From contig CATIUR010000004.1 of NCBI GenBank assembly GCA_949592205.1, positions 99,254,837 to 99,318,836 of the forward strand: a stretch of 64,000 bases of DNA. The letters are read 5' to 3'. Made by a program: the position numbers and the translations under genes. This DNA is from Helichrysum umbraculigerum. Its lineage: Eukaryota > Streptophyta > Magnoliopsida > Asterales > Asteraceae. Position 1 is the stretch's first letter; each line of letters starts with the position of its first letter. Shown here one piece after another: positions 1 through 11,582 of this stretch. The notes beneath the pieces were generated by a model that was not told the origin of the DNA, did no database searches, and saw only the letters and a program-made list of their open reading frames with translations.

Positions 1-1334
1 ATCTCTTTTATTCATTTAAACCCGTTCGTCCAGTAGTATAGATAATAGGGATTGGTTGGGTCCAAGAATCACTACTGTGTCTTGGATTACCAATATGTCA
101 ACGAGTGGTGTTCCTAATAGGACCCTGAAGAAAAGGTTTGATCGTCCCAAGTTACAATCGTTATACTGATAGAGAATATGGTGTAGATATGTTTTATATT
201 GACTTAAATTCTTACGAGGGTTGTAGTTAAATAGTTTAAAAGAACGAGATTAGATTACTTCTTAAGAATGATCTTATTCAGTTATATTTTTATGTAACAC
301 GAGGCATTAGAGCCTTCGTCATATAAGGGTGAAATTGTCACCCAATACGGATACCTAAATGCATGTCCAACTGATATAAGATCTTGGACTAATTGCAAGA
401 AGGGGATTCAAAAATTTCGCTTCGTGGGGTAAAAGTGATCAAGTAAGTGAATGAATCACTAACTAGAAATGTAAAGATTATCGCATGATAGAAAGTGTAG
501 CTGTAGGTGGTAATGACCACCAGTTTCCATGAAAAGTTAAGATGTAAATTCTTCCCAAGAATTTGAGGGATAATGAGTCAATTATGATTTAATAAGTTTC
601 ACGTGTATATTTATTAGTGAGTTATTATTCACTTTTATAAGATACGGATTCCATGTCTTAGAATGACGTTGCTTACTACAAGATTTACACTTTTATCTTT
701 ATCACGTCTCGCTCCCGTCACGTATCACATTTAGCATTTCGAGTAGAACGTCTTGGCGGCATGTTTACTACGATTTCGAGTACATACGAGTTTAGAATAG
801 ATGAGCAGTTTGGATAGTGTCAGATGTATGCGCTAAAGCAACGACAAAAGATCATAAGTTCGGAACAAATAGAGTTGAGATTTTGACATCGTCACGCGAC
901 TTTAAAGGTGACACATTGGACACTCGAATATGGCCATATAAACACATATATGTCGTGATACCTTCGCAATTACGTCGGCCGCCATAATTGTTAGGGTATC
1001 CTTTCATATATGTACTTATTACCAGATCCTATATCACAATATTCGACCTTGTTCCTACATATTCATATCTAAAAGTGGCACGAATTTATAAGGAAATGAT
1101 ACTATGATCAATATAGTATCGATAGATGACATTAATGATCATGCGCCGTTTAGCCTACATAACCCTCTCGGGTACGCGGCACGTGCGGAACTACCAACGG
1201 AGCATGTCTTGCTCGAGAACCGAATTGCGAATGAGTACACGTCGTTTAATGCACACGTAGTTCCTAGCATAGCATCTATATGAAGGTTCTTAGGTTATAG
1301 TCTAGGTCAATCCACCTAATTCTCTATAACCAAT
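1..1334 (-). mobile_element. Internal leader region of a minus-strand Tekay-like LTR retrotransposon (partial)
   Basis: This stretch lies on the internal side of the primer-binding site at 1335-1347, so it should be the 5' untranslated leader and start of the internal region of an element that continues left of the window. I see no long open frame and no recognisable gag motif in it, so either the coding part lies outside the window or it has decayed. Placement rests on the primer site and LTR to its right, not on protein similarity. Confidence 0.5.
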
Positions 1335-1347
1335 GGCTCTGATACCA
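1335..1347 (-). other. Primer-binding site (initiator tRNA-Met type)
   Basis: On the minus strand the sequence reads TGGTATCAGAGCC, the complement of the 3' part of plant initiator tRNA-Met used to prime Ty3/gypsy elements of the Tekay group. It is separated by three bases from the LTR that begins at 1351, which is the expected arrangement. Confidence 0.8.
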
Positions 1348-1350
1348 ATC

Positions 1351-3846
1351 TGTCACACCACGTCTAAAGCGGAAACAACGGAATGCAACCATGATAGGAT
1401 CACAACACATCAATATATAGAACTCTAAATGAAATATAAAGTATCAATGCGTTGTGATGTCATTAACACGAATGACGGTTCGTGTCATAGCAAACATACC
1501 AACAAAGAAACAACGTGTCATAAACAATAAATGTATTCAACGTTAAGACAACATGCCCGTAATTAAATCAAAATGTCAGCAACAAACGTATCACAAGTCC
1601 TGCAGCACTACTTAATGCAACATAACAGGTCCACTAAGTTTTCTTGTCCTCGATATTAGTGCCACTAGTTTTCCCTGAAAAGAAATGCTCGAAAATGTCA
1701 ACACAATGGTTGGTGAGTTTGCAGGTTTAATAAGACACACGAGAAATATAGTTTGCTGTGATAATTAGTAAGTAGGACATATGATATGAAATAAGCACAT
1801 AAAGTAACCAACTCATCCACCATAAGCAATCCATTCCGTTCCTGGATAATATTCACTCAAGGATAACGTATCTATCACAAGAGCGGGACCGTCGTCCGAT
1901 AGTACTATCAATAATCATATCCGTATTAGTAAGAAATATGGAGTGTTGTCATGGTCCCAAAGACACAAGACTCATCTGAAAAGTAAGTAATATGGAGTTT
2001 TGTCATGGTCCCTAAGACATAAGACTCATCCGATCAATCAGCAATCAGTCCACAACAATCAGCATGTCACTTATTCAATCATAATATCCAAATCAGAAAA
2101 TCAGGTAGTTTACACAGCATAAGAAAACAGTTCGAAATCAGTTTGAGCATTCTTTCCCCCCAAAGGAAAATAAGTAAGAAAATTGGGCTGCAAAACTCAC
2201 CTTAAATACCAAAGTAAGTATCGGCCTTAAATGAATCCACCCAATAACTCGCCAATCTACAATAATCACATATTCATATGGGTTACAACCTAGACATAAC
2301 TAGGTCATTCCATTGTATTCCATGCCCAACACACTTTTATTACATTTCCTCACAATTCTACTAGTGTATTATTACAAGAACTAACCTAAAATTAAAAATT
2401 CAGATTCTGACCGAAAGTTTGGTTCCAATTTACAAATTTTTAAATATTACTTATTGAAATCATTTGACTCTACAATTTTAACAAATGATATTTTAATGTG
2501 TTTAGAAGATCCAGTAATTTTCCCAGATTCAATTACTTTAATTCACTATTTTTAAATATTCACCAAAATGAACTGCTCTAAACCGCGACACTTTCTGACT
2601 TCACAAGAGTTATAATTTATTTAAAATACTTATAAACTTCAATTGGTTATAATATTTTTACAGAAAATATTTAACACCTTAAAGACACTTAATTAAAAAT
2701 TTCAAGACCTAATCCTTAATATAAGGTACATTTCAAAAATCGACAATCTAACCGAAATCTGGAACCGAAGAACTCAGAATTGACACACAATCTTATAAAA
2801 TCATTTTGACTGACTTATACTCAACATTTAATCATGAAACCAATGCCATTTTAAAATAGACTCAAAATACTTAAGTTTAGACTCCTGTTTCATCGAAAAT
2901 CACCATGAAATGACCAAGTTACAAGCTTCCCAAACCAAAACACAAATCTGGACAGATTAGGGTTTTTAGTAATCAACCCTAAACATTCATATAATCAATC
3001 GAAACCGCAACCACAATCAAAACTCTTAATTCTACCATCATATGAACTGATCTTACCAATATCCTAACCATTTCATTTACCCGGAACACAATGGAATTGA
3101 ACCGAATAAAAACAATCATAACGAATCACTCGAAATCGAATGTTAACGGAGGAAATCGGATAAGAATAATACCAACTTTCGAATAACCGCACGGAAACCC
3201 TCTTTAGAATCTGTAAATACTGAGATTATATACCTTAGAATTCGTTTTTAGGAGTAGATCAAACGTATACAATAGTTATAGGATCGAAAACTTACCAAAG
3301 TTTCTGAAAATTCGTCACCCACAGCAGCAGTTTACGAAATAATTTTTATAAAATAATCTAATGCGTTTCAGAGGCCGAAACATGTAAAACATCGAGATCT
3401 ACAACTTTCTAGTTTTGACCGAAGCCTGAAAATGAACGTAAATGGGTCAAATCGGCCTCTCTTCATGACTGAAATTTTGGGACAGCAACATGGACGATTT
3501 TGGAGAAAAAAAATGTTAGGGTTGTGTTTTAGGATGCCTTTTATATTTCTAGGGTTGTGTGGGTTGGGTTGGGTTTGGGCTTTTGGGAGTTGGATCGTTT
3601 TCTTTGGGCCAAAATTGACAAATCATGAACTAAGTTGGCCCGTGATATTCTAAGATTTTAATACTCACAATTAATTGTTTTCGTATTCGCGTATATTTAT
3701 CTAATCGTATAACTTTCATAAATAATTGAGGAAATGTTTTCATGCCCAAAACGAATATATAATTTATCATTAACGAACTTGAATACAAATAAGAAATGAT
3801 TTTAAATTGAGATTTTCGAATTAAATTTTTGGTGACGGATGTCACA
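1351..3846 (-). repeat. 5' LTR of a minus-strand Tekay-like retrotransposon
   Basis: The boundaries are inferred from the adjacent primer site on the left and from TG...CA ends: the plus strand starts TGTCACACC and ends GGATGTCACA. The length of about 2.5 kb matches the other Tekay-like LTRs here. The right edge is supported only by the terminal motif, because the partner LTR is outside the window. The small ORFs inside have no family resemblance. Confidence 0.65.
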
Positions 3847-4979
3847 ATTATGCTCGGGTGAGCCTTTGGATTATTTGGGGGGCGTATGGATGCATCCTAA
3901 GATTCGTTTGATATGATATGATTTGTGTAGATCGGTCGTGTGGTGTAGTGCCATACACACCTTCCGATATAGGGGAACCACCTGGAGTCATGACCAGTGT
4001 GTGATTGTGATATATTGCGCGAGATATGATATTATTTGGCACCGGTGTTGTGCAGCTTGGATATTTTGTTTTTTTTAGGGTACTCGGTGTAAAATAACCC
4101 AACCCCTCGTTGCCTCAGCCTTTATTTATTTGTTACTCTGGTGTAAGGGTGGTATGATTCGATGGGTAATTTTTGAAACAATTTAATTATTTAGAATTTT
4201 AATCTCGTTATATAAATTTGTGCTCCTTGAGTATATATCAGAAGTCCCATTTACTAAATTATTTTGATATACTTCATCTACATTATTAATTATAACATAT
4301 CTTATTTAATCCCTATTAAAATTAACATTAACGATAATGATGTATATTTTCTTGATATGTCAGTAATACTTGTAATCTAGCTAACACAGTGTGTGTGTGT
4401 GAACAAAACCTTTAAATTAATTGGCTACACTAGCTGGAATATTGCTTTCTACATACTTATTATCATTTTACTATCTTCTGTATAAAACAATTCAAATTCT
4501 CGTTAGAATAATATGTACGGTTGTAAACGTTAATAAGAGAGTTAAACTTAAAACTTATAAAGATTGTATATAATATAGACACATATAACATTCTTAATCT
4601 GATTAAGAGTGACTATTGTACTCGTAACCATGAGAACTTTACAATATATTTCGTGTACTAAATATTCCAATAATGAATGGATTATACCACCACTACTAGC
4701 AATTAGTTAGCTGTCTCTATTTTAGGGTCAGTTTTGAATTAATGTTAAATCACAGGGACTAAAATCATATCACCTTAAATCTGAAAATTAAGTTTATAAA
4801 ATACTGCATACTTAAGGGGTCAAAATGGAAGTTCACTAATAACTCCATGATCGATCTTCTTTCTTTGGTTCATACGTACAGTTCGATTTAAGCTTCTAAT
4901 TTCTTTTAGTTTCTCATCTTTTGATTCAAAGTAATTCAATAAAGCTGATTCTAATATATAAAGGAGTATTAGTATAAAT
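3847..4979. other. Non-coding stretch, probably older retrotransposon debris
   Basis: There is no convincing gene. The sequence is AT-rich with a short (GT)n run near 4390. The composition resembles LTR sequence, but no terminal motif was found inside. Confidence 0.4.
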
Positions 4980-5788
4980 TTTTAGATCCCGATTCACCGT
5001 AAAAGTTACCCGTTTTAAGACCCGAAATTTTCCGATATCGTCATCGAATATGGTAATCAAGACTACAATTTCAGCGTATAATGTTTGAATTACTAATGAT
5101 TTCATATCATTTACTCATACATGCTTAATTATGTGACATACATATTTTGATACTCACGAATTATCGTTTCATCTATATGATTAGCGAGTAACATTACACA
5201 TGATATTTTATCATCTAAACTCAATAAAATGATTAAATAGATCTAGCAATTACTATAAACGGATTATACATAAGTTACGGTAGTGTTGGATTAAAGGTTA
5301 CCTTCGAAACGAACTCGTATTTGGACCGAAATTGAACCCGTAAAAGCTTATCGTTCCCGTCTCAATTCTCTTTTCTGTGATACTTCGAATATTTCCTTAG
5401 TTTTGTTTTATGTGTGTTTTTTTAAGTTTGAATGAATGTTCTCGGTATATAATATGGGACTTGGCCGATAAGCATCAACGAACTTAGCCGCAAAGTATGG
5501 GATTTTTTTATGAACGTGTGTTTGAACTCTTCAACAAAACTATCGGCACTTCAAGTTTAATTCTTATCACTTAATTCTTTTAATTTAATTTGAAAATGAT
5601 ATAATATTGGAGATAAATTATAGGTATTGTTATCTCTATATTTCTAGTACATACGTATTATCAATATCTACGAAAATTATGTTCACTATTAATTAATCGT
5701 ATTATAATTTAAAGATAACTAATTAATATCACTCATTAACTTAAGTATTAAAATATAATACTTAAATAAATTTTGGGTTATTATAGAC
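4980..5788 (-). repeat. Fragment of another LTR, minus orientation
   Basis: Read on the minus strand, the right edge begins TGTCTATAATAACCCAAAAT, which has the look of an LTR start. It is followed by AT-rich sequence like the other Tekay-type LTRs. It abuts directly on the truncated Athila gag at 5789 with no polypurine tract between, so this is a rearrangement junction and not a normal element end. The left limit is not defined. Confidence 0.4.
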
Positions 5789-6689
5789 AGGCTTGCACTT
5801 GGTGTACTTGGTGCTGCTGTTTCTTAAGTTCTCCAAACTGTTTGACAAGTGTGTCCATCTTCTCTGTTAATACCTTAAGTGCTTCGACTGGAATTGGATT
5901 CGATGCAGCAAGAGGTGCTGAAGATGTTGAGTGATCTCCAGAGTTCCAATCATGGTGATGCATGGTTATGTTCTCTATAAGGTTCCATCCTTCTTCATCT
6001 GTTTTTGTCATAAAGCTTTCTTGTGCGGCAGCGTCGAGGGTGGTTCGGTGGTTAGTGTCTAAACCAATATAGAAGATACACAACTGTGCGGATTTGTCGA
6101 GTCGGTGATTGGGGCATTTCTTCAAGGCTCCTTTGAATCGTTCCCATGCGGTGTATAATGACTCATCAAAAGCTTGTCGAAAGTTCATGTTGTCATTTCG
6201 GAGTTTGGTTTGTTTAGAGGGCGGAAAGTATTTGGTTAGGAACTTTGTCGCCATTACCGTCCATGAAGGGATAGAACCGGTTTCTAAACCTTCAAACCAT
6301 GTTTGCGCATGATGTGTGAGCGAATAAGGGAAAAGATACAAGCGAATTGTATCTTGGCTAACTCCATTCTGTTTGTAGGAGTTTGAAAGAGATATGAACT
6401 TGTCGAGATGAGAGTTTGGATCATCACTTGGTAATCCATGGAATTGACAGTTGTTTTGGATTAGTTGGATAATGTGGTGCTTAAGCTCGAATGATTGTCC
6501 TGGGTTTTCTGGGTAGAGAATTGGGCCTCCTCTTCCTTCAATAGAGAGCTTACTGTTGTCAGCGAGAGTGATGCGATCAGCCTTTGCTTGTCTAAGTGCA
6601 GATTGCTTCTTTTCTCGTCGAATGGTACGCATTATAAGTTCTAGATCAGGAAAGTTAAAAAGCGGTGCAGATCTAGGGGAACAGGTCAT
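5781..6689 (-). pseudogene. Athila-type gag (capsid part), truncated at its C-terminus
   Basis: This 302-codon frame has the usual features of Athila/Tat retrotransposon gag. It has an N-terminal region followed by FELKHHIIQL and NQF-type helices, and the capsid signature in which WFEGLETGSIPSWTVMATKF is followed by KYFPPSKQTKLRNDN, around residues 130-170. The protein normally forms the retrotransposon capsid in the cytoplasm and is followed by protease and pol. Here it stops after a Gln/His-rich tail, just where the element is cut at about 5788, so protease and all of pol are missing. It starts about 120 bases inside the primer site at 6808-6825. The start at 6689 is the first Met after the leader. 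The call is firm at family level. Confidence 0.88.
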
Positions 6690-6807
6690 ACACTAAAGAA
6701 AAAACAGATAGTAAAGAAAATATTATTGTGTGTTTTTTTATAAGGTTTTATCCTAAGGGTGTACTAGAAAACAGGATCGGTTGGGCCTCTGTATCGGACA
6801 GTTAGTC

Positions 6808-6825
6808 TCCCCGGCAGCGGCGCCA
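6808..6825 (-). other. Primer-binding site (tRNA-Asp type)
   Basis: The minus strand reads TGGCGCCGCTGCCGGGGA. This is the complement of the 3' end of plant tRNA-Asp with one difference, and is typical of Athila elements. It lies 6 bases from the LTR end at 6832. Confidence 0.85.
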
Positions 6826-6831
6826 AAAACT

Positions 6832-9373
6832 TGATGCGCTTGTCGCGAGTGGTTCGCAACGCCGATCGGTGGGTGTTTTAAATTTGTAAATGCTGGGGTC
6901 TAAGTGTGACTTACTAATACTGAACCAAGGGTTAGTAGATGGTAAATATGACCTAGAGTCGTTCTTAAAGAGAAACTGAATTGAAACGGAGGTGATCCAA
7001 TCAATCTTTCTTTTCTAGTAACAGGTTTTAAAAGAGTGCGTTGGGGGTTATGGTTCAGTTAACTAAGTAAATTAAATAAAGCGAATAAAAGATAATACAG
7101 TAATAAATCAGATAATGGAAAGTAGTATTTGCTGTGATTTCATTAGCTCATAATATGGGATGATGACTTTCTGGAAAAACATTTAACTAAGTTTGGAATG
7201 CTTACTAGATTTGTTAGCTTACGGTATAACCAATAGATTCCTTATTAGTCGGTTATCAACTAATATGTCACGAGGAACTAAGATGTCATGATTCTGATTA
7301 GACAAACAATGCTCAACTCTCCACACTCTCCTGCGAGGGAGTCAGTGGCCCTTATTATTGAACGCATTTGTTCGTGGGCGAAGGAACAGAGTAGTAAATC
7401 CACAACAAGTCTAACCGTTCTTAATACCATAAGGATTACAAATCCAGCAAACAACTAACTTAAAAAAATATGTTCGGACTTAATTGATTAATTCCTATTA
7501 ATGAAACTCAAGCATGATAAGCGAGGTAAAGCGTATAGGTTTCTTGCGTACCTTACTTTAGGTTTCATAGGTTAAGGAAAAATATCATTTTAAATTGGAT
7601 TTTAAACTTGCCTTTCTCAATACAATTAACAAATCCCTAGGTTTTCGTGAATGGTTATTTAGCCTATAGCCTACCTAATCTAATCTAATCTAAACTAACT
7701 AATCTAATTAAAATGCTGACGGCGTTTGCATAAAGTTAAACCCAGACCGTATCAGAAAATACTATGGTAGTTCACAATGTATTTAATCGTCAACCTATGT
7801 TTCCGTTGTGAATTTAATTGCTTCGTGATGTTCTCATGATAAGTACATTGTGATTGGAAGTGTACTATACTCATGGCAATTCCACGTAATCAGATTGCAT
7901 TTTATGATGATTGCATGACGTTACAATTAAACCATAGTTTTGACACAGATAACTATTGACCAAGTATTAAGGTTCGCGACTCCTCTTTACAAGGTTACAA
8001 TCACATTTGTTAATCGAAAGGCGAATATAAGTTTTATGTTTAAAATCATAAGGAGAAGATAAGTCCGTTCATAAAGTTTCCATTTTTATAATGTCGATCC
8101 ATAATACAACTACATTCGGTCGTTTACTGACTTCCATACATTTGTACTCCGCTCAAAAGCGTTTCCAGTACTATATCAAGTAAACAGTTGAATATGGGCC
8201 ATCATATTATTTCATGACATATTTAAGGTCATCCCATATTTTTTTATGCTAACTACATCACAACAAATAGAATAGTAATCTACTCGCTAAGCATGGCATA
8301 AACTATCTCTAGCATAATTAAAGCATACATATTTAATTAAGATAGATAAGGATAGAAATAACCGAGATTAATATGCGAGAAGGAATAGACTTGAATTAAT
8401 AAGAGTTGCTCCAAGCTTACACCAAAGATTACAAGCACGTTCCTTGCTTTCGTTACTAACAAACTTCCTAAACTAGCCTACTACTATTTTAAAGTAAGAA
8501 AAGAAAATAAGAAAGTAAAGCAAGAGAAATAAGAAAGATATGAAAGGTGTGGAAGGTGTGTTGGTGTAAAAATGTTGTCTTCTCCAAATGAACCAAAGGC
8601 ACCTATTTATAGGTGGAATCCGGCTCATGTTAGCATATTGGGGAGCACATTAGCAAAAGGTGCAAAAGTTAGTGGCACATGTACCCTAAAGCGTGTAAAG
8701 GTGTAGCACATGTACCCTAAAGTTGCGGAAAGGTGTGGCACCAGGTATGAGGCGAGTACGGGAAAGGACCAAAAAAAGGCCGGGGGACGGGCGGCAGGAG
8801 GCCGTCTGCACCAGCCAGCTGGCCAGAGACGGTGTGGTGGTGGCCGGCGGCGGCTGGCAGGCTGCCACCCCTGTTCGCCGTCTTTTGCTTCGTTTCTTGA
8901 TTCGTGCGTGTTTTCTTCGTTAGGCCTCCATTTGCGTTGATTCTTTTTTTGTTAGATTCGTTTTTCAAAAACAAAGACTTTGATGAAAAGAAATCCCAAA
9001 AATATGTCTCTGAACTTTAGATGTGTCGTGTGAATCGTTTGAATCTTCTGGCGTACGTAGAATCTTTATTCTTCATCCGTTTTTGCCGATTCTTCTTCTG
9101 TTGGATTCGTATTTTGAAAACGAACATCTTAGATAAGAGAAATCTCAGTGGTGGGTGCTTTGTCTCTAAATCATGTTTTGATGTCTTGAATCTTCAATTG
9201 TGCGTGGAATCTTCGTTTTTCGCTCGTTTTGCTTGATTTTTCTCGTGCAACCTTGTTTTGACCTACTTGGCATATTATCACTGATTTGTGCATTGTTTGA
9301 GTCCAAATGCCAAGTATTGTTCCAGAATGAGAGAGATATCGGTAGTAAAAACGTGACTTTTTACGCGATATCA
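6832..9373 (-). repeat. Athila LTR (minus orientation)
   Basis: The LTR starts (minus strand) TGATATCGCG at 9373 and ends GCGCATCA at 6832, giving TGAT...ATCA ends and a length of about 2.54 kb. Its first several hundred bases are clearly related to those of the LTRs at 18433, 53244 and 63047. It carries a GC-rich block near 8750-8880 and a TATA-type promoter at 8603-8611. The overlapping ORFs in the GC-rich part are accidental. Confidence 0.88.
8603..8611 (-). promoter_or_regulatory. LTR TATA box
   Basis: TATAAATAG is on the minus strand. The same octamer-plus context occurs at the same relative place in the three other Athila LTRs of the window (19194, 53976, 63798), downstream of short direct repeats. 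It is therefore the probable RNA polymerase II start region of the element. Confidence 0.7.
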
Positions 9374-9640
9374 AGGATCGGCCCATCAGGATCCTAGCTC
9401 AAGTCGCATGCATACACTCATTCAGAGATTTCGTTACATTATTTTTGTAATATTAATTATGTAATGAAATCTCTAGAATTATTTTGCGAATTCCAGATGT
9501 TTTGTAAAACTTATTACTTTATGTAATGTATTTTTAAAACGTCTCATTTAGAGGTCGTTTGCTTATGATTATGTGCAATGATTTCTGATTAGTCATGCCC
9601 CGGGTTGACTTCCGCTGCACGATAATTTGGGGGTGTGACA
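9374..9640 (+). repeat. 3' end of the 5' LTR of Tekay-like element A
   Basis: These 267 bases match the last part of the LTR at 25583-28145 almost base for base (27879-28145), and end GGGGGTGTGACA directly before a primer site. The upstream part of this LTR was displaced by the Athila insertion and later lost. Confidence 0.88.
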
Positions 9641-9643
9641 GAT

Positions 9644-9656
9644 TGGTATCAGAGCC
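9644..9656 (+). other. Primer-binding site of element A (tRNA-Met type)
   Basis: TGGTATCAGAGCC follows three bases after the LTR end at 9640, which is the standard arrangement. Confidence 0.9.
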
Positions 9657-10294
9657 GTAGTTATAGCGAACTAGGATTGCATTAGTGACCCTAGACTATA
9701 ACTCTTAAGTTGTATACTTTGCTAATTATGATTGGATCGGGAGTTTCATCATTTGACTTTAATTTAATATAGCCTGATCAACTATGTACAATTAAAGGAA
9801 AATTGATGAGAGGTCCGAAGTGGTTATAGTGAACAGAGATACGGTAGTAGACTTGGATTACAATAGATACGGGACCAAAACTGTTACGTACCATACTTAC
9901 TAGGCTATAATATATATGATATATGTATGTATAGGCCTCAATTGATACCACTACTGCCATGAAATTGCCGACTACCATTCTGCTAGAACGACTCATGATT
10001 TCGAAGGCGAAATCTAACACTTACCGACCACAGTAATGGCATCCATGATACCAACACGCCTACGTGCTTAGGGCAACGACGAATCAACAGAGTTCGCGAA
10101 ATCTCTCTGTATTCTTAGAATAAAACTTCAACAATCACATGAATGAAACACCTAGTACTAATAATGAGAATAACAACTAAGATCTACGTTATCCTCTTTG
10201 TGCTTTATAGAATCCCTTCAATGTGAAACATCATTCTTCACATTCCTTACCTCGGCATTGACTTCTGCATTTCATTTCACTACAGAACTCAATC
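9657..10294 (+). other. Non-coding leader of element A
   Basis: This is about 640 bases between the primer site and the gag start. No gene is seen. It probably acts as the 5' untranslated leader with packaging signals, as in related elements. Confidence 0.55.
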
Positions 10295-11422
10295 ATGCCA
10301 CCAAAGTAAAGAAAAACCAGGAACAACCGACGTAACGCCTCGCCTCCTGTTGTTGAGGAAACGACTGAACAGATTATCAATCAACGAGTAGCTGAAGCTA
10401 TTGCACAATACGAGACAACTCGCAACCGCGACGACAGCGGAAGCGGTGCCCGAAATACCGAACCAACCAATGTTACCAGAAACCCAAAGAATACCCAACG
10501 GGGGTGTTCATACAAAAACTTTTTGGCTTGCAAACCAAGACACTTCAATGGCACCGAAGGAGCCATAGGCATCATTCACTGAATCGAGAAGATGGAGTTT
10601 GTGCTCGACATTAGCAATTGTTCCCGCGACTGCATGGTGAAGTATGCCACCTGCACATTGGCCGACAAGGCACTAACCTGGTGGAACGCTCAGGTTCAAG
10701 CAGTTGGACGAACAACTGCCCACTCGCTCTCATGGGAAGATCTGAAGGCTATGATCATGGACGAGTTCTGTCCCCACAGCGAGTTACAAAAGATCGAAAT
10801 TGAACTGTGGAATATTATGATGATGGGTGCTGATGTCACGGGTTACACTACCAGATTTCAAGAACTAGCACGCCTGGTACCACATATGGTGACGCCGGAG
10901 TACAAACGCATTGAGAGGTACATCTGGGGATTGGTACCTCAAATTAGGAGTTTAGTAACCTCTTCTCGCCCAGCCACCTTTAAGAGTGCTATTGAGTTAG
11001 CTCAAAGCTTGACCGATGAAGCTGTTAGGATGGGGACGTTAATAGATAAAACTAATTCGGGAAAAGGCGCACCGAATGATATGGAGGACATGAGCGCTGG
11101 GGCTGAGAAACGAAGGTGGGATGAGGATGACGATCGCAATCAGGATAAGCAACTAGTAAAGTGGCCGAATACCGCTCAGGCCTATATCATCAGGTCTGAG
11201 AATAGAAGAAATTATGGAGGTCAACTGCCATACTGCCCCGACTGTAACCACTATCACATAGGTCCCTGCAGCGCACCTTGTACAAAGTGCAAGATAATGG
11301 GACATCTGGCCCAGGATTGTAAGTTTCCAACCACAACCACAAATCCCAACGCACCAAGAGTTTGCTTTGTGTGCGGTCACACAGGACATTTCATGAGGGA
11401 CTGTCCAGAACGACAAGACTAG
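10295..11422 (+). pseudogene. gag of Tekay-like element A, with two in-frame stop codons
   Basis: The frame runs from ATG at 10295 to the stop at 11420-11422. It is broken by TAA at 10307-10309 and TGA at 10580-10582, leaving 276 open codons from 10592. The capsid part includes TLADKALTWWNAQV and the helical segment ending FQELARLVPHMV. The C-terminus has two zinc knuckles of the CX2CX4HX4C kind (CTKCKIMGHLAQDC and CFVCGHTGHFMRDC), which bind RNA during packaging. This layout is that of chromovirus gag. Both stops make the gene non-functional without readthrough. A protease would normally follow, but element B and deletion have removed it. Confidence 0.88.
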
Positions 11423-11582
11423 AACAACATCTGCAACAACCACGTCGGTTAAGGCGCCGAGTAATACTAGGGTACGTATCTCACTGTGACTCGAATTTTT
11501 CAATACTCGTTTATTAAAAAAAGCACATCTCTCATTACTCGTAGATACCTACCCCATTACATCGATATTCACCATAAGTTTT

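Larger units (their letters stand above)
5789..9373 (-). mobile_element. Truncated minus-strand Athila retrotransposon (LTR + leader + gag)
   Basis: In minus-strand order the element comprises a full 5' LTR (9373 down to 6832), a tRNA-Asp primer site, a short leader and a gag cut at 5788. The right edge interrupts sequence that is continuous in the 3' LTR of element A: bases from 9374 match those from 27879. This shows that the Athila copy landed in the 5' LTR of element A. The left half of the element and the rest of that LTR were later lost. Confidence 0.85.

Noticed and set aside
3432..3653. 73-codon frame with hydrophobic stretches
   Set aside because: It lies inside an LTR. The Trp/Gly/Phe content comes from G/T-rich DNA and no relative is known to me.
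8686..8974. Several overlapping ORFs on both strands in GC-rich sequence
   Set aside because: GC-rich LTR block with few stop codons in any frame; no domain.
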